The translations under genes and the position numbers were made by a program. Positions 1 to 8,905 of a stretch of 23,038 bases of DNA are shown here, piece by piece. The stretch spans positions 1-23,038 of the forward strand of contig CAXKVR010000928.1 of the NCBI GenBank assembly GCA_964058845.1. The letters are read 5' to 3'. Position 1 is the first letter of the stretch. The number at the start of each line of letters is the position of its first letter. Source of the stretch: Carex sylvatica (lineage: Eukaryota > Streptophyta > Magnoliopsida > Poales > Cyperaceae). The notes beneath the pieces were generated by a model. The model ran no database searches, was not told the DNA's origin, and saw only the letters and a list, made by a program, of their open reading frames with translations.

Positions 1-1020
1 AATTACAAAATAAAGTTATATTTGGATGAGAGATTTGGTGTACGGGTCTATTTATCTCAAAATGATTGTCATTCAATCCCTAATCGTGCTTCTGGATAGG
101 GGCGGGACCCACATGATCCCAACCGTCCTTCTGAATTTTGAGTTTTAGTATAGATTGGAACGTTCTGATTGACTTTGCATCCCCTGAAAATTTGTTTGTC
201 TTTCTCTAAATGTTTGATTTGTTGTTCGGGTTAAATTTAGAATTAAAATTAAAATTTATTTCTTGAATCATGATTGGTAATAAGAATTATAGATTAGAGA
301 ATTAAAAATTACAGATTAGAGTATTGAGAATTATGAATTAAAATATTATTTTTTTATCGAGTATCTAATTAATTAGTTAATGAGTTTAAACTCCGATTCA
401 ATTTCTTTTTGTCTCCTCCTTACCTCTGACGAAAATTCAAAGGTCCACCGCTGCATTTTGGAGATTGAATTTGAGATAAGTACTCAAGGTCGAACTTTGT
501 AGATCTATAAGCAGTTAACTTTGCACGAAAGAACGTTATTTATTTTTACGGCCGACAAGACCCGATCACTCCACACACTCAAACAAAATAAGACATGTCC
601 CAAACATAATTTATTCATTTAAATTTATTCAAGTAGATTATACAAATTTACCTGATGTACTTTATAAAAAAATTGAAATATAAATTCAGTATTTTTTTAA
701 AGTCCTCACTTAATTAATTACTAGAGAGTATTCAAAAATAATTTCACCTATAACTGATAGTGATATCCATTTTTACTTATCATATCCTTTTTAAAGAAAA
801 GCTTTTCATAAAGTTTTTTATTCATCATATCCATTTTCTTTTCGTCATATCATTTATAATCATGATATCCTTTGCAACCTTCACCAATAATACGTAGCGA
901 GTGTGGGGATGATGTAGGTGGAACCGTGGAATGAAATGTTTTGTACATTTTAACAATATATTATTACCCCCACAATCACATATACCAAAACTTAAGAAGA
1001 GCAAACTGGGAAAAATAAAA
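1..1020. other. AT-rich intergenic DNA
   Basis: No reading frame here looks like a protein and no transposon end could be confirmed. At about 283-350 a short imperfect duplication of an 'ATTAYAGATTAGAG' motif is visible. The open frame on the minus strand at 825-1025 is an AT-rich chance frame without recognisable domain content. Confidence 0.6.
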
Positions 1021-2200
1021 AGCATGTTCGTTTGTTACGGAATTACACGGTATGGGATTTGATGGAGATGAGAATTCACTATTGAAAAAGTGAAAATCCA
1101 TGAATACGGGTACACACAGGATTCATTATGAGAATGTGTTAAAATGAATGTTCGGTTGTATCATGGAAATAGTTATAAGAAATCTATTTTTGTTTCTAAA
1201 TATTTGATACTAATACAATTATACTTATTAATAATTATTAATATAATTAAAATAAAATGATTAAATAATAACATAATAATTTTTTTGTTAATTATTATTT
1301 CGTAAATTAAAATTTTGTAACCAATTGTTCTATTAGAATGCATTAAATGTTCTTTAGAGTGTCTTGCATTTATGCTTATTTTTAATCTTATGTTTCAATT
1401 CTTATATTAATAATTTTAAACTATTAATTTAATTACAACATGACAAATAATAAAATATATATTTTATTTTCTTTATGTACCACGGACAACTATTAGGTAA
1501 ATCAAGTTAGATATTAATAATTATGATAAATTAGTTTAATCAAGTTAAGATACAACAAAAATTATTGGTCTTCAAGCTTCAAAGCAGCTGGTTCATTTGG
1601 GGAAAAAAATGACCTCTAACTCAATTTAATTTATTCCATTAAAACAGTGCTTTTGGAAGAAAAAAAGTAAAGTGTGTGAAAATTTAATGAAAATTAAATT
1701 GGAAAAATTATTGACAGCCAAACAGCACAGGAAATCAAATGTGTAAATGTTATCTTTCCTATCAAATCCTAAGCTGCCGATCAGTGACTGAAGGACAGAA
1801 GAACAATCTCTTTCTAATAAATGACAGAATAACTATTTGAAGAAATTCCAAAACTTAGATCTGGATAAATTAAAAAATATGAAGTGTAAAAAGGGTTAAA
1901 GATGCCCATTACTTTTTGTACTACTAATGTTAGTAATATGCTAGTGAGAGATAAGATAGGAAAATTAAACACAAATTAAGCTAATTAATCAAACCTCCGT
2001 TGGAGTTGAAAAAAAGTCCCTAATAAGTCTAAAAATTACATTTAATCCTCGTGCCTCAACAGATGTACACCACATGCATTCCCCAAATGGCCACACCATG
2101 TGCTGTACATTTGACATTACCACCAATCCACCATCAACCCCCTCGTGGAGTTTCTAGAACAAATACAAAAGAAGATATAAAAAGGGAGGAAAGCAAAAAA
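1021..2200. other. AT-rich intergenic DNA downstream of the VQ gene
   Basis: No supported gene is visible. The stretch begins with 'GCATGTTCGTTTGTTACGG' and repeats a similar 'ATGTTCGGTTGTATCATGG' at about 1148. This resembles the end sequences of some plant MITEs, but no matching inverted end was found. Because the neighbouring VQ gene reads leftward, the right edge of this stretch is its 3' flank. Confidence 0.5.
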
Positions 2201-2204
2201 TGGA

Positions 2205-2210
2205 TTTATT
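2205..2210 (-). other. candidate poly(A) signal AATAAA for the VQ gene
   Basis: AATAAA on the minus strand lies only about 13 bases after the stop codon of the VQ gene. It is the nearest canonical signal, but it sits unusually close to the stop. A plant near-upstream element further left may be the one actually used. Confidence 0.3.
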
Positions 2211-2222
2211 TTGAACCTCCTC

Positions 2223-2813
2223 TCATACAACGCTCCACGACTCCAGCGTAGGGAAGCAATTAACCGGATCCATTTGAAAAACCGGGTCTCTACCTGGACC
2301 CGCGACCAGCCCAACCGACTCTCTCCCCTCAAGTGCTCCAATTAGCCCCTCTTGGTTAAGTAAGAATGCTGACGTGTCAAGCGTAGGCAATACACAGCTA
2401 GATTGCATAGTAGCACTCCCTGTACGCTTCGGTTCAGGTCTAACCAGATCGGGTTCAGCCCTCAAACCCGATTCGCTGAACTCAAAACCGACACCAGTGA
2501 CATGCTGCACCATCTGCCTGAAATTCGCTGCATCAGTGCTGATGTAAGTCGTCAGATTCCTCTTCAAAGCACGTGATTTTCTCTTTCTTTTCGCAACCCG
2601 GCGAGTCATGCCGGGCTGTGCTTGCGTGTTTGCAAGATCGGAAACGATCTGGCAGGTCAGATCAGACACGATCCAATCAGCTGGCAACCCGAACTGGTCG
2701 ATGGAGGCAGTGGATGAAGAGGAGGTCTCGGAGAGGGAGAACTGGAAAGCTCTGGTAAACGCGTCGTTCTCTAACGGCAACGGCTCAGAGATCCATGAGA
2801 CCATGCTCGCCAT
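2223..2813 (-). CDS. VQ-motif protein, CaMBP25-like
   Basis: Intronless frame of 196 codons. Residues 98-107 read FRQMVQHVTG, an exact match to the VQ signature FxxxVQxhTG. A basic stretch at 71-85 (RRVAKRKRKSRALKR) precedes it and could serve as a nuclear localisation signal. The block 'TTYISTDAANFRQMVQ' and the C-terminal 'FPTLESW' close to the end (188-194) resemble the calmodulin-binding VQ subgroup that includes Arabidopsis CaMBP25. Known for the family: small plant nuclear proteins that bind WRKY transcription factors through the VQ motif and modulate stress and defence transcription; some bind calmodulin. Inferred here: a nuclear co-regulator. The first ATG has G at +4 and is followed by MASMVSWISE, a typical VQ-protein beginning, so I keep it; Met4 is the alternative. 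The gene is clearly more GC-rich than its surroundings. Length and intronless structure fit the family. I cannot assign a specific paralogue. Confidence 0.9.
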   Translation of the reverse strand: MASMVSWISEPLPLENDAFTRAFQFSLSETSSSSTASIDQFGLPADWIVSDLTCQIVSDLANTQAQPGMTRRVAKRKRKSRALKRNLTTYISTDAANFRQMVQHVTGVGFEFSESGLRAEPDLVRPEPKRTGSATMQSSCVLPTLDTSAFLLNQEGLIGALEGRESVGLVAGPGRDPVFQMDPVNCFPTLESWSVV

Positions 2814-3110
2814 GGATTTAAGTGGTAACAGTTAAAAGAGTGGATAATAGAGTTTGAATTTGAGGGAGATAAGGAGAGGTGTGACCGTATGAGGTATGAA
2901 AGGAGAAGGGGAGAGAGGAGCTGTGTAAATAGAAATCGAGAAAGCGCGTGAGAGTAAATAAGGTGTGGTCACTGTGACACCGTGGCAGTGTGGTGAGTCC
3001 AGACTCCAGAGACAGAGATGCGAAGAGTGATGAAACAAAAAAGAGAGAGCAGTGCACGAGGGATGCCGCGGTTTGTGTGACTGTGGCAGTGAGTCCACTG
3101 GTCAGCTTTA
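2814..3110 (-). promoter_or_regulatory. 5' leader and proximal promoter of the VQ gene
   Basis: Read on the minus strand, the roughly 100 bases before the ATG are rich in C and T (for example CTCCTCTCTCCCCTTCTCC near 2910), a common trait of plant 5' UTRs. About 150 bases upstream a weak TATA-like CTTATTTA occurs near 2958-2965. No canonical TATAAA and no clear W-box pair was seen. Overlapping minus-strand open frames (2818-3057 and 2832-3098) are chance frames in this pyrimidine-rich leader. Confidence 0.45.
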
Positions 3111-4593
3111 ATTTGTGGTCGTAATATAGATTGTACGATTCTGATTTAAATTAGTTTGTAACTTTGTCTTATTAAAATATTAAAATATTCAAATTTAAAA
3201 ACTTTCAAGAATAGTCTAGATAAAAAATTTGAATTTACTATTTTAATTATTTTAATTTAGTTAAACACCAAATAGACTATTTTAAATAGTCTAATTTTAA
3301 AAACAACATATTTTCAATTCAACCAAACATATCCTAAATTAATATTAGCTGGTTAAGCTGGTGTGTTTGTATTAGGAGAAAGGATTACTAAATGTTTTCT
3401 TAGTTTGATAATTTCTACGATAGGCAAAAATAAAATAAATTTTAAATTTAATTATTCATATATCGTATCTATAAAACATGATGAATATGATGTGCTTTTT
3501 TTTCGTTCGCACAGTTGAAAATTAATGATCTATAATACATTGTCAAACAATTCATAAACAACTTAAAACTACATTGCTAGACTATAAATAACATACTTAT
3601 TTTTCAATTTTTTTAATTTGTTTAAAATTATTATTAAATTGTCAAAATAAACATTTCGAGTGGTCCTCCTATTTTAAATTTGATAATTTGGATAAAAAAA
3701 TATAAAGTCGTACAATATGAGTTTAAAACAGTAACATACACAGAACCCAACCAGAACCCAACCAGAAACGATGAAGATTTTCTTCAAAGGGTAGAAAAAA
3801 TATTTACTAGTACAAATCAAGTTGCGGATCATCGTGAATTAATTAATTCAACATAGGTATTTTTTTTTCTCAAAAATTTGTGTTTATGTGTGATTTTTTA
3901 TATAAATTAGAATAAAATACTATGAATACGGTAAAATTAACCATCATTAACTGCATAAAAAAAATTACATGATTGATCTTCATTTACATTTGACCCCATA
4001 GTTTAAAAATATAGCTACGCCCCTATGTCTAGGGATAAGTAAAATTTTCTCCATCAGTAATCAATAATCCAATTATACATAAATTTATACCTAGTTTCAA
4101 AATAAAGTAGACAATTGCCAACACCTGGTTCCATGTAGCTCTACCACTGAAACAAACTAATTCCCGTGGCATGCCTCTTCTTAATAAAAATTAATCGTAA
4201 GAAGGTTTGGTGAGCATAACACTAACATCTACTGAATTGGAATTTGAATTTATCTAGTCTAAAGTCAAATGGTAAAAAAAAAAAAAAACAGTTCTATGAA
4301 TTATTTTAATGCATTCATTTTTCGTCATATTTTGACGGATTGGCTTTGTACTAAACGAGTTTGAAATTTTTTAAATTTTGCATATTCACAATTACTAGTG
4401 AAGTATATTAGTTTTAACGGTTTAAATTTAATCATTTGAAAGTCAATCCAGTAAATTTAAAAGAGTTACACTCGTCAAACTCTCTTAATAAACACAACAC
4501 ACACTAACTTTGTTCCTCTAATTGAATTAATATTCCTATCAAAAATGAGAATGCGGCTAATATGATTTGTAAACCGGTTTAGTTGATGTGTTA
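3111..4593. other. AT-rich intergenic DNA
   Basis: No gene or clear mobile element is supported. A poly(A) run lies near 4274-4288 and a short direct duplication 'CAGAACCCAAC' occurs at about 3741-3763. The rest is low-complexity AT sequence upstream of the VQ promoter. Confidence 0.55.
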
Positions 4594-5388
4594 TTGATTT
4601 AACCGAATTTTTTTTTTCTTACCACTCCAATAAATCAGAATTAAATTAATGCCACCCATTTAATTTCAAATTCATATTCTACCACGAACGCATACCCAAT
4701 CCGTGCACGGATCCCAATCGGTACGCGGACTGGGTATGCGTACCGATTCTAAATTTTTTAATATATATATTAATTTTTTTTACTAATCCGTCCGCATACC
4801 TAGTATGCGGACATATTTTTTTTTTTAGTTTTGTTATGAATTGTTTGAAAAAAATTTGACTAAATTTTTTTTTTCTGTGCGTATATAATTTGTAGTACAA
4901 AATATTTATCAAATTGTGCATATAATTTGTAGCGATTTTTGCACCAACTTGGTACAAAATGCTGCTCAAATTGTGTGTATAATTTGTTGTAGTAATTTTT
5001 AGTTCAAATTTAGTCAAAAAAATTATTTGTTAAATAAGTGCGTTTTATTTTCTACAATTTCACCGCCAAATTTTATGTGTACATATAATTCTAAATACCA
5101 CAAAATGAAACATAATATAACAAAAAAAAAATTCAAACAATTCATAACAGAACTAAAAATAAATAAAAAATCTATCCGCATACTGGGTATGCGGACGGAT
5201 TAGTAAAAAAAATTTAAAAAATTATTAAAAAATTCAGAATCGATACGCATACCCAGTCCATATATCAATTGGGATTCGTGCGCAGATTGGGTATGCGTTC
5301 ATGGTGGAATCTGAATTCAGAATTAATGGGTGGTATTCATTTAATTCTGATTTATTGGGGTGGTAATAAAAAAAGTGGTTGATTTAAC
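4594..5388. mobile_element. Mutator-type MITE with long TIRs and 10-bp TSD
   Basis: The body spans 4604-5378 (775 bp) and is flanked by the direct repeat TTGATTTAAC at 4594-4603 and 5379-5388. The left end beginning TTACCACTCCAATAAATCAG mirrors the right end, whose complement begins TTACCACCCCAATAAATCAG. Pairing continues inward for roughly 230 bases, through 'GAACGCATACCCAATC', 'GGACTGGGTATGCG' and 'ACTAATCCGTCCGCATACC', to 'GTTATGAATTGTTTGAA'. Target duplications of 9-11 bp and very long TIRs are the hallmark of Mutator-like elements. No transposase is present, so it is non-autonomous. The 112-residue open frame at 4679-5017 lies inside the TIR and is not a gene. Confidence 0.88.
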
Positions 5389-5425
5389 TAGAGTTGTTAT
5401 TTCAGTCATGCAAAATTCACAGATT

Positions 5426-5735
5426 AAAACTATAAAACAAAAAATACAAACTATAAAATTTCAATACTTGAAAAATTATATTAGCTGATGAAAACGATAA
5501 AATAAAATGTAAAAAGTATAAATTTTCAATACTGTAAAACTTTCTACTTAAACTATAAAAACAAAACGTAAAAACTATAAAATTTTAATAATTTAAAACT
5601 ACCAGATTAAAACGATAAAACAAAATGTAAAAAAATATAAAATTTTAATACTGTAAAACTGTTAACTTAAACTATAAAAACAAAATGTATAAACTACAAA
5701 ATGTCAATACTGTAAAACTGAATATGTAAACTATA
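5426..5735. repeat. degenerate minisatellite, about 60-bp units
   Basis: About five units follow a pattern like 'AAACTATAAAACAAAATGTA' then 'AAACTATAAAATTTCAATAC' then 'TGTAAAACT', beginning near 5426, 5488, 5551, 5608 and 5669. Units differ by substitutions and small indels. The block starts about 40 bp beyond the Mutator-type MITE. A related but looser sequence continues to about 5830. Confidence 0.7.
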
Positions 5736-6052
5736 AACCAATTGCATGTATACAACATCTAGAACATTATAAATAAAAAGTAAAAAAAAAAAACTACAAC
5801 ACTTAAATACTGTAAACTAACACATATTAACTACAAAGATAACAATTCCAAACTGTAATACATTATTGTTCAAAAAAACATAGCAGTTCAAAAGCATCTG
5901 TTCAACACAATTATAATATTCACCGCACAAATATATATGTCCAACAATATCAAACACAACTATATCATTCAACATCCAAAATAACATCCATGATATGTAA
6001 AAAAAAAATAGAATGAAAACTATTGCATGAAACCTGTAAAATAACTGATACA
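5736..6052. other. AT-rich spacer between repeat blocks
   Basis: No gene, element end or RNA is recognisable. A minus-strand open frame at 5817-6053 is rich in Phe, Tyr, Val and Cys, as expected of AT-rich chance frames, and shows no family feature. Confidence 0.5.
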
Positions 6053-6250
6053 TCCTATAAAATTATTAAGTACATAATGTAAAATATTGTACAAATCATA
6101 TATCACTACTAACTGGAAGCTCATGATTCTATAAAATAATTACAAGAATCCTATAAAATTATTAAGTACATAATGTAAAATATTGTACAAATCATATATC
6201 ACTACTAAATGGAAGCTCATGATCCTATAAAACAATTGCAAGAATCCTAT
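6053..6250. repeat. tandem duplication of a 96-bp unit
   Basis: The unit beginning TCCTATAAAATTATTAAGTA at 6053 recurs at 6149 almost unchanged (for example AACTGG against AATGG near the end of each copy). The motif starts again at 6245 with exactly the same 96-bp spacing before it decays into shorter TCCTATAAAA units up to about 6297. The high identity suggests a recent duplication. The block lies just downstream of the splice donor of the exon at 6367-6480, in the direction of that exon's transcription. Confidence 0.85.
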
Positions 6251-6301
6251 AAAAGTAATTAAAGAATTCTATAAAACAATTGCAAGAATCCTATGAAACA
6301 C

Positions 6302-6360
6302 ACTCACACACACACCACCACCACCACCGCCGAGAAAGAGAGATATATAGAGAGAAAGAG
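6302..6360. repeat. simple-sequence patch (CA, CCA and GA repeats)
   Basis: CACACACA, then a run of CACCACCACCACC, then GAGAAAGAGAG repeats. Read on the minus strand it would lie at the start of the putative intron after the exon at 6367-6480. It explains the Val-rich tail of the minus-strand open frame there. Confidence 0.7.
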
Positions 6361-6366
6361 TGAGAC

Positions 6367-6480
6367 CTCGATGTTGATGCCGACGCAGAGGCCCTCGAGC
6401 TTCTTGTGAAACTTGAGGAAAAGCTCAGAAGGAACAACGTTAATGGTGTACTCAGTCACTTCAGTCGCCATGGCAATCTC
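6367..6480 (-). CDS. orphan exon with start codon, product unknown
   Basis: On the minus strand, 'TTTGTTACAG' forms a good 3' splice acceptor ending at 6481. It is followed by GAGATTGCC and ATG at 6471 in a near-ideal context (GCCATGG). The coding part runs 35 codons: MATEVTEYTINVVPSELFLK and then FHKKLEGLCVGINIE. It ends exactly at a GAG|GTCTCA donor (intron GT at 6366-6365). The peptide looks like real protein sequence and is more GC-rich than its surroundings; I do not recognise the family with certainty. The expected 5' UTR exon to the right and coding exons to the left are not visible, and repeats crowd the downstream side. It could be the first coding exon of a gene with long introns, a decayed pseudogene, or an exon carried here by a transposon. 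An upstream in-frame ATG at 6489 would lie in the intron and is rejected. Confidence 0.5.
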
Positions 6481-7075
6481 CTGTAACAAATTTAAAACAA
6501 ATTAGGGTTAATTTTCTATGTACCCTTCAAGACTTCTTAAATTTCCTATTTACCCCTACTTATATTTAATATATTTCTCAACTCTTTTCATTTTTTTTCT
6601 ATTTACCATAGAGTGAATTACTCACATTTAAATGTTACGAAGATCTATATTTTTTTCATTATATCCTTTCTTTTCCTTATAATAGTTTAGTTTGTTGTTA
6701 AAAGCAGTTTTTTTTAATATGGTTTTAACAACAACTTCTTTATACAGTATAACATGAATAAAAGGTGTATGTCCAGATATAATTGGCGGACAAGAAAATT
6801 TATTCAAATCTTATCTTATTTTTATAGTTGCTTGAAATTACAACTGTCAGTTTGGAGTTTGAAATTTGGAGCGGGTGATGATTGACTAAAATATTTAAAG
6901 GGTATGTATTTATTTTTGATAAATTGTTCAATACTGACTATTTAAAGATTATTATTCATGAAACATTTTAGTCAAAAAGCTAACTACTCAGTACAGATGT
7001 TTTAGAGACATCAGGCAGTACTCCAATCTAAAAGAAAAACTATTCTGATAAAATTGGATATGTGTAACCCATCAA
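6481..7075. other. AT-rich intergenic DNA
   Basis: Nothing convincing is seen. If the exon at 6367-6480 is functional, its 5' UTR exon and promoter should lie somewhere to the right of 6481, but no clear donor and leader could be picked out by eye. Confidence 0.45.
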
Positions 7076-7149
7076 GTCCTGCAGATTTGTATGTTAGTAA
7101 CTCATGAACCTTGTCCTGCAGATTTGTATGTTAGTAACTCATGAACCTT
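7076..7149. repeat. perfect tandem duplication, 37 bp
   Basis: The 37-bp unit beginning GTCCTGCAGATTTGTATG occurs twice head to tail (7076-7112 and 7113-7149) without a visible mismatch. A third copy starts with GTCCAGCA and stops. It lies at the left side of the LTR-like region and may be part of its U3. Confidence 0.85.
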
Positions 7150-7206
7150 GTCCAGCAACCCGCATTCAGCACTTAGCCAATTTCAGAAACTGTGCGTCAC
7201 ATGCTC

Positions 7207-7350
7207 CAGTGCGGGTCATCTACCTGCACTCATATACAGTGCGGACGCACCAAAAGTAATGCGCAGAATTTTCAGACTGATAAAAAAGAAAACTTCAATT
7301 CAGTGCGGATGATCCATCCGCACTCATATACAGTGCGGACGCACTAAACC
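7207..7350 (+). repeat. U3-like repeat with GTGCGG stem-loops
   Basis: Two imperfect copies about 94 bp apart each contain a stem-loop followed by 'CTCATATACAGTGCGGACGC'. The right stem-loop is perfect: AGTGCGGATG (7302-7311), loop ATC, CATCCGCACT (7315-7324). The left one (7208-7230) has one weak pair. Repeated motifs upstream of a TATA box are common in LTR enhancer regions. Confidence 0.7.
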
Positions 7351-7513
7351 CACAGACTGCCAGAATTACACATTTTCAACACAGATTCTATTTTTGGCGA
7401 GCCAAGGACGGTTTTTGACAGCTAAATTTGGACACATCAGTCCAGGAAAATAAGTCAAAAATAGCACCCACTAACCCCACCTTCTAGCCTCTAAATCGGG
7501 CATAGTCATTTGC

Positions 7514-7520
7514 TATAAAA
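7514..7520 (+). promoter_or_regulatory. TATA box of the LTR-like region
   Basis: TATAAAA in the context TTTGCTATAAAAGAGAG, followed about 30-50 bases on by a CA- and CT-rich stretch where transcription would begin. It is the best TATA box in the window. Confidence 0.6.
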
Positions 7521-7705
7521 GAGAGAGTTCTTTCCCATTTAAGGGAAGTTACACCACATACCTCACATCTCTCTCTCACATCTCACATCCAATTTCCATT
7601 AAGATATAGCGATAAATCTGCAGCCATTCTAGGAGTTCCGGAAGCTTTTCAAGGAAGGAGAAGAAGGTTCAAGCAAGATTTCGGCAAGATTGAGGTTCTT
7701 GATTC

Positions 7706-7711
7706 AATAAA
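7706..7711 (+). other. candidate poly(A) signal AATAAA in the LTR-like region
   Basis: AATAAA about 190 bases after the TATA box, followed by a T-rich tract (TTTCTTTATTTCATTTCTTC). The spacing suits an LTR with a short R region. Confidence 0.45.
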
Positions 7712-8086
7712 TGGTGTAACTATTTCTTTATTTCATTTCTTCTTATTTTTGCCAACTTTTGTAATGGATCTCTCCAACAGAGAGTAGATCTCTTTCTAGG
7801 GGTTTAGGTCAATGCATGAACTTGTTTAATTGTATCTTATTCGGTTATTTATTTTTATTATGATTGTTTTATGGAATTTGATGCTAATTTCTGAGATTTA
7901 TAATTTGTGTTAACTACATAATTAGTACTTAAAATCGATGTAGTTCCGCTTTGGATTCGAAAGAACCAAAGAAGTTAGGACGAGAGGAGAGTACCAATTA
8001 TGAACACAAATACCTTAGGTTTTGATTAAGGTCTAATCAACTGCGAAATCAAACTGGAACTACAGAAATTAGGGTTAGGAACTTGG

Positions 8087-8248
8087 TGAAGGACATAACT
8101 GTGAAGTCATACCCTTATTAGGACATCTCAAATTGAATCGGATATTGGTATGAAGGACGTAACTGTGAAGTACCAATATTTGAGGAGATGAGAGACTAAC
8201 AAGAGCTTATGGTCTAGGTAGCTAGAATGAAGGACGTAACTGTGAAGT
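8087..8248 (+). repeat. three copies of a 21-bp motif
   Basis: TGAAGGACRTAACTGTGAAGT occurs, with one variable position, at 8087-8107, 8151-8171 and 8228-8248. The copies lie at irregular 64 and 77 base spacing inside the U5-like part of the LTR-like region. No function is assigned. Confidence 0.75.
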
Positions 8249-8750
8249 CCGAATTGCTTAGGCACGTTATTAATTCACGAAAGTGACCCTTAATGACATA
8301 TTAGGTTAGAAACCTCATCAAATCATACATGAATTTAAACAAATATCAAATAGATAGAATTAACAAGAGATTATAGACCGAATACCCCTAGATCTCCTTA
8401 AACTTGAAAGCAAACCAATCTTTACTTTCTTTATTTTATTTACATCTATTATTTACAAGTCTTCTCGGGTATTGAACCCAATTTAGGATTACTTAAACAA
8501 ACCCCCCTATTCTATTTTATTGCACTTACTTCTTTTTATTATTTTCTGAAATTAGTTGATTAAGTCTAAACCTAGTAATTGTTCATATTCCATGTGGATC
8601 GATACCCGATAATATACTACACGGTAGGATTGTATACTTGCAATCTGAACTAAAAGTGTATTTAAGGTTAAAAGGTACAGTTTGTTGTATTGAAATTTTG
8701 TACTATACATTTCTGGTGCAACAAACAGCTTGATCAAACTTAGAAGAAAT

Positions 8751-8901
8751 TATAAAAGTTATAACGTTTGTGAAAAAGTTATAACTTTTATGAAAAATGT
8801 CTGTGAAAAAATTATAACGTTTTAAAAAGTTATGACGTTTGTGGAAAATTTATAACGTTTTATAAAAGTTATAACGTTTTCACAAAAGTTGTAACGTTTT
8901 A
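8751..8901. repeat. minisatellite of GTTATAACGTTT units
   Basis: Seven or eight degenerate units of about 18-22 bp have the core AAGTTATAACGTTT, with variants such as GTTATGACGTTT and GTTGTAACGTTT. The core contains the self-complementary pieces GTTATAAC and AACGTT. It sits just beyond the LTR-like region. Confidence 0.75.
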
Positions 8902-8905
8902 AAAA

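Larger units (their letters stand above)
7150..8645 (+). mobile_element. LTR-like retrotransposon fragment or solo LTR
   Basis: The region has the order of signals expected of a plant LTR read on the plus strand: U3-like repeats with stem-loops (7207-7350), a TATA box (TATAAAA, 7514-7520), a pyrimidine-rich start region, and an AATAAA at 7706-7711. The right part ends 'GTGGATCGATACCC ... GTATACTTGCAA' near 8593-8645. That resembles the sequence found just before the primer-binding site in many plant Ty3/gypsy elements (family knowledge from memory). No gag-pol frame follows, and neither a TG...CA pair nor a 5-bp target duplication could be fixed, so the boundaries and the solo-LTR reading are uncertain. 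Confidence 0.45.

Noticed and set aside
2573..2835. Plus-strand open frames antisense to the VQ gene
   Set aside because: They are shadow frames of the GC-richer VQ coding sequence. The minus-strand frame carries the VQ signature.
2818..3098. Two overlapping minus-strand frames upstream of the VQ start
   Set aside because: Ser/Leu/Pro/His-rich products of a pyrimidine-rich leader. They overlap each other in different frames and show no domain.
4679..5017. 112-codon open frame on the minus strand
   Set aside because: It lies wholly within the left TIR and adjoining part of the Mutator-type MITE. Its Lys/Tyr/Asn-rich composition is that of AT-rich chance frames.
5426..6250. CRISPR-like array
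   Set aside because: Repeats are contiguous tandem units without unique spacers, and the window is plant nuclear DNA.
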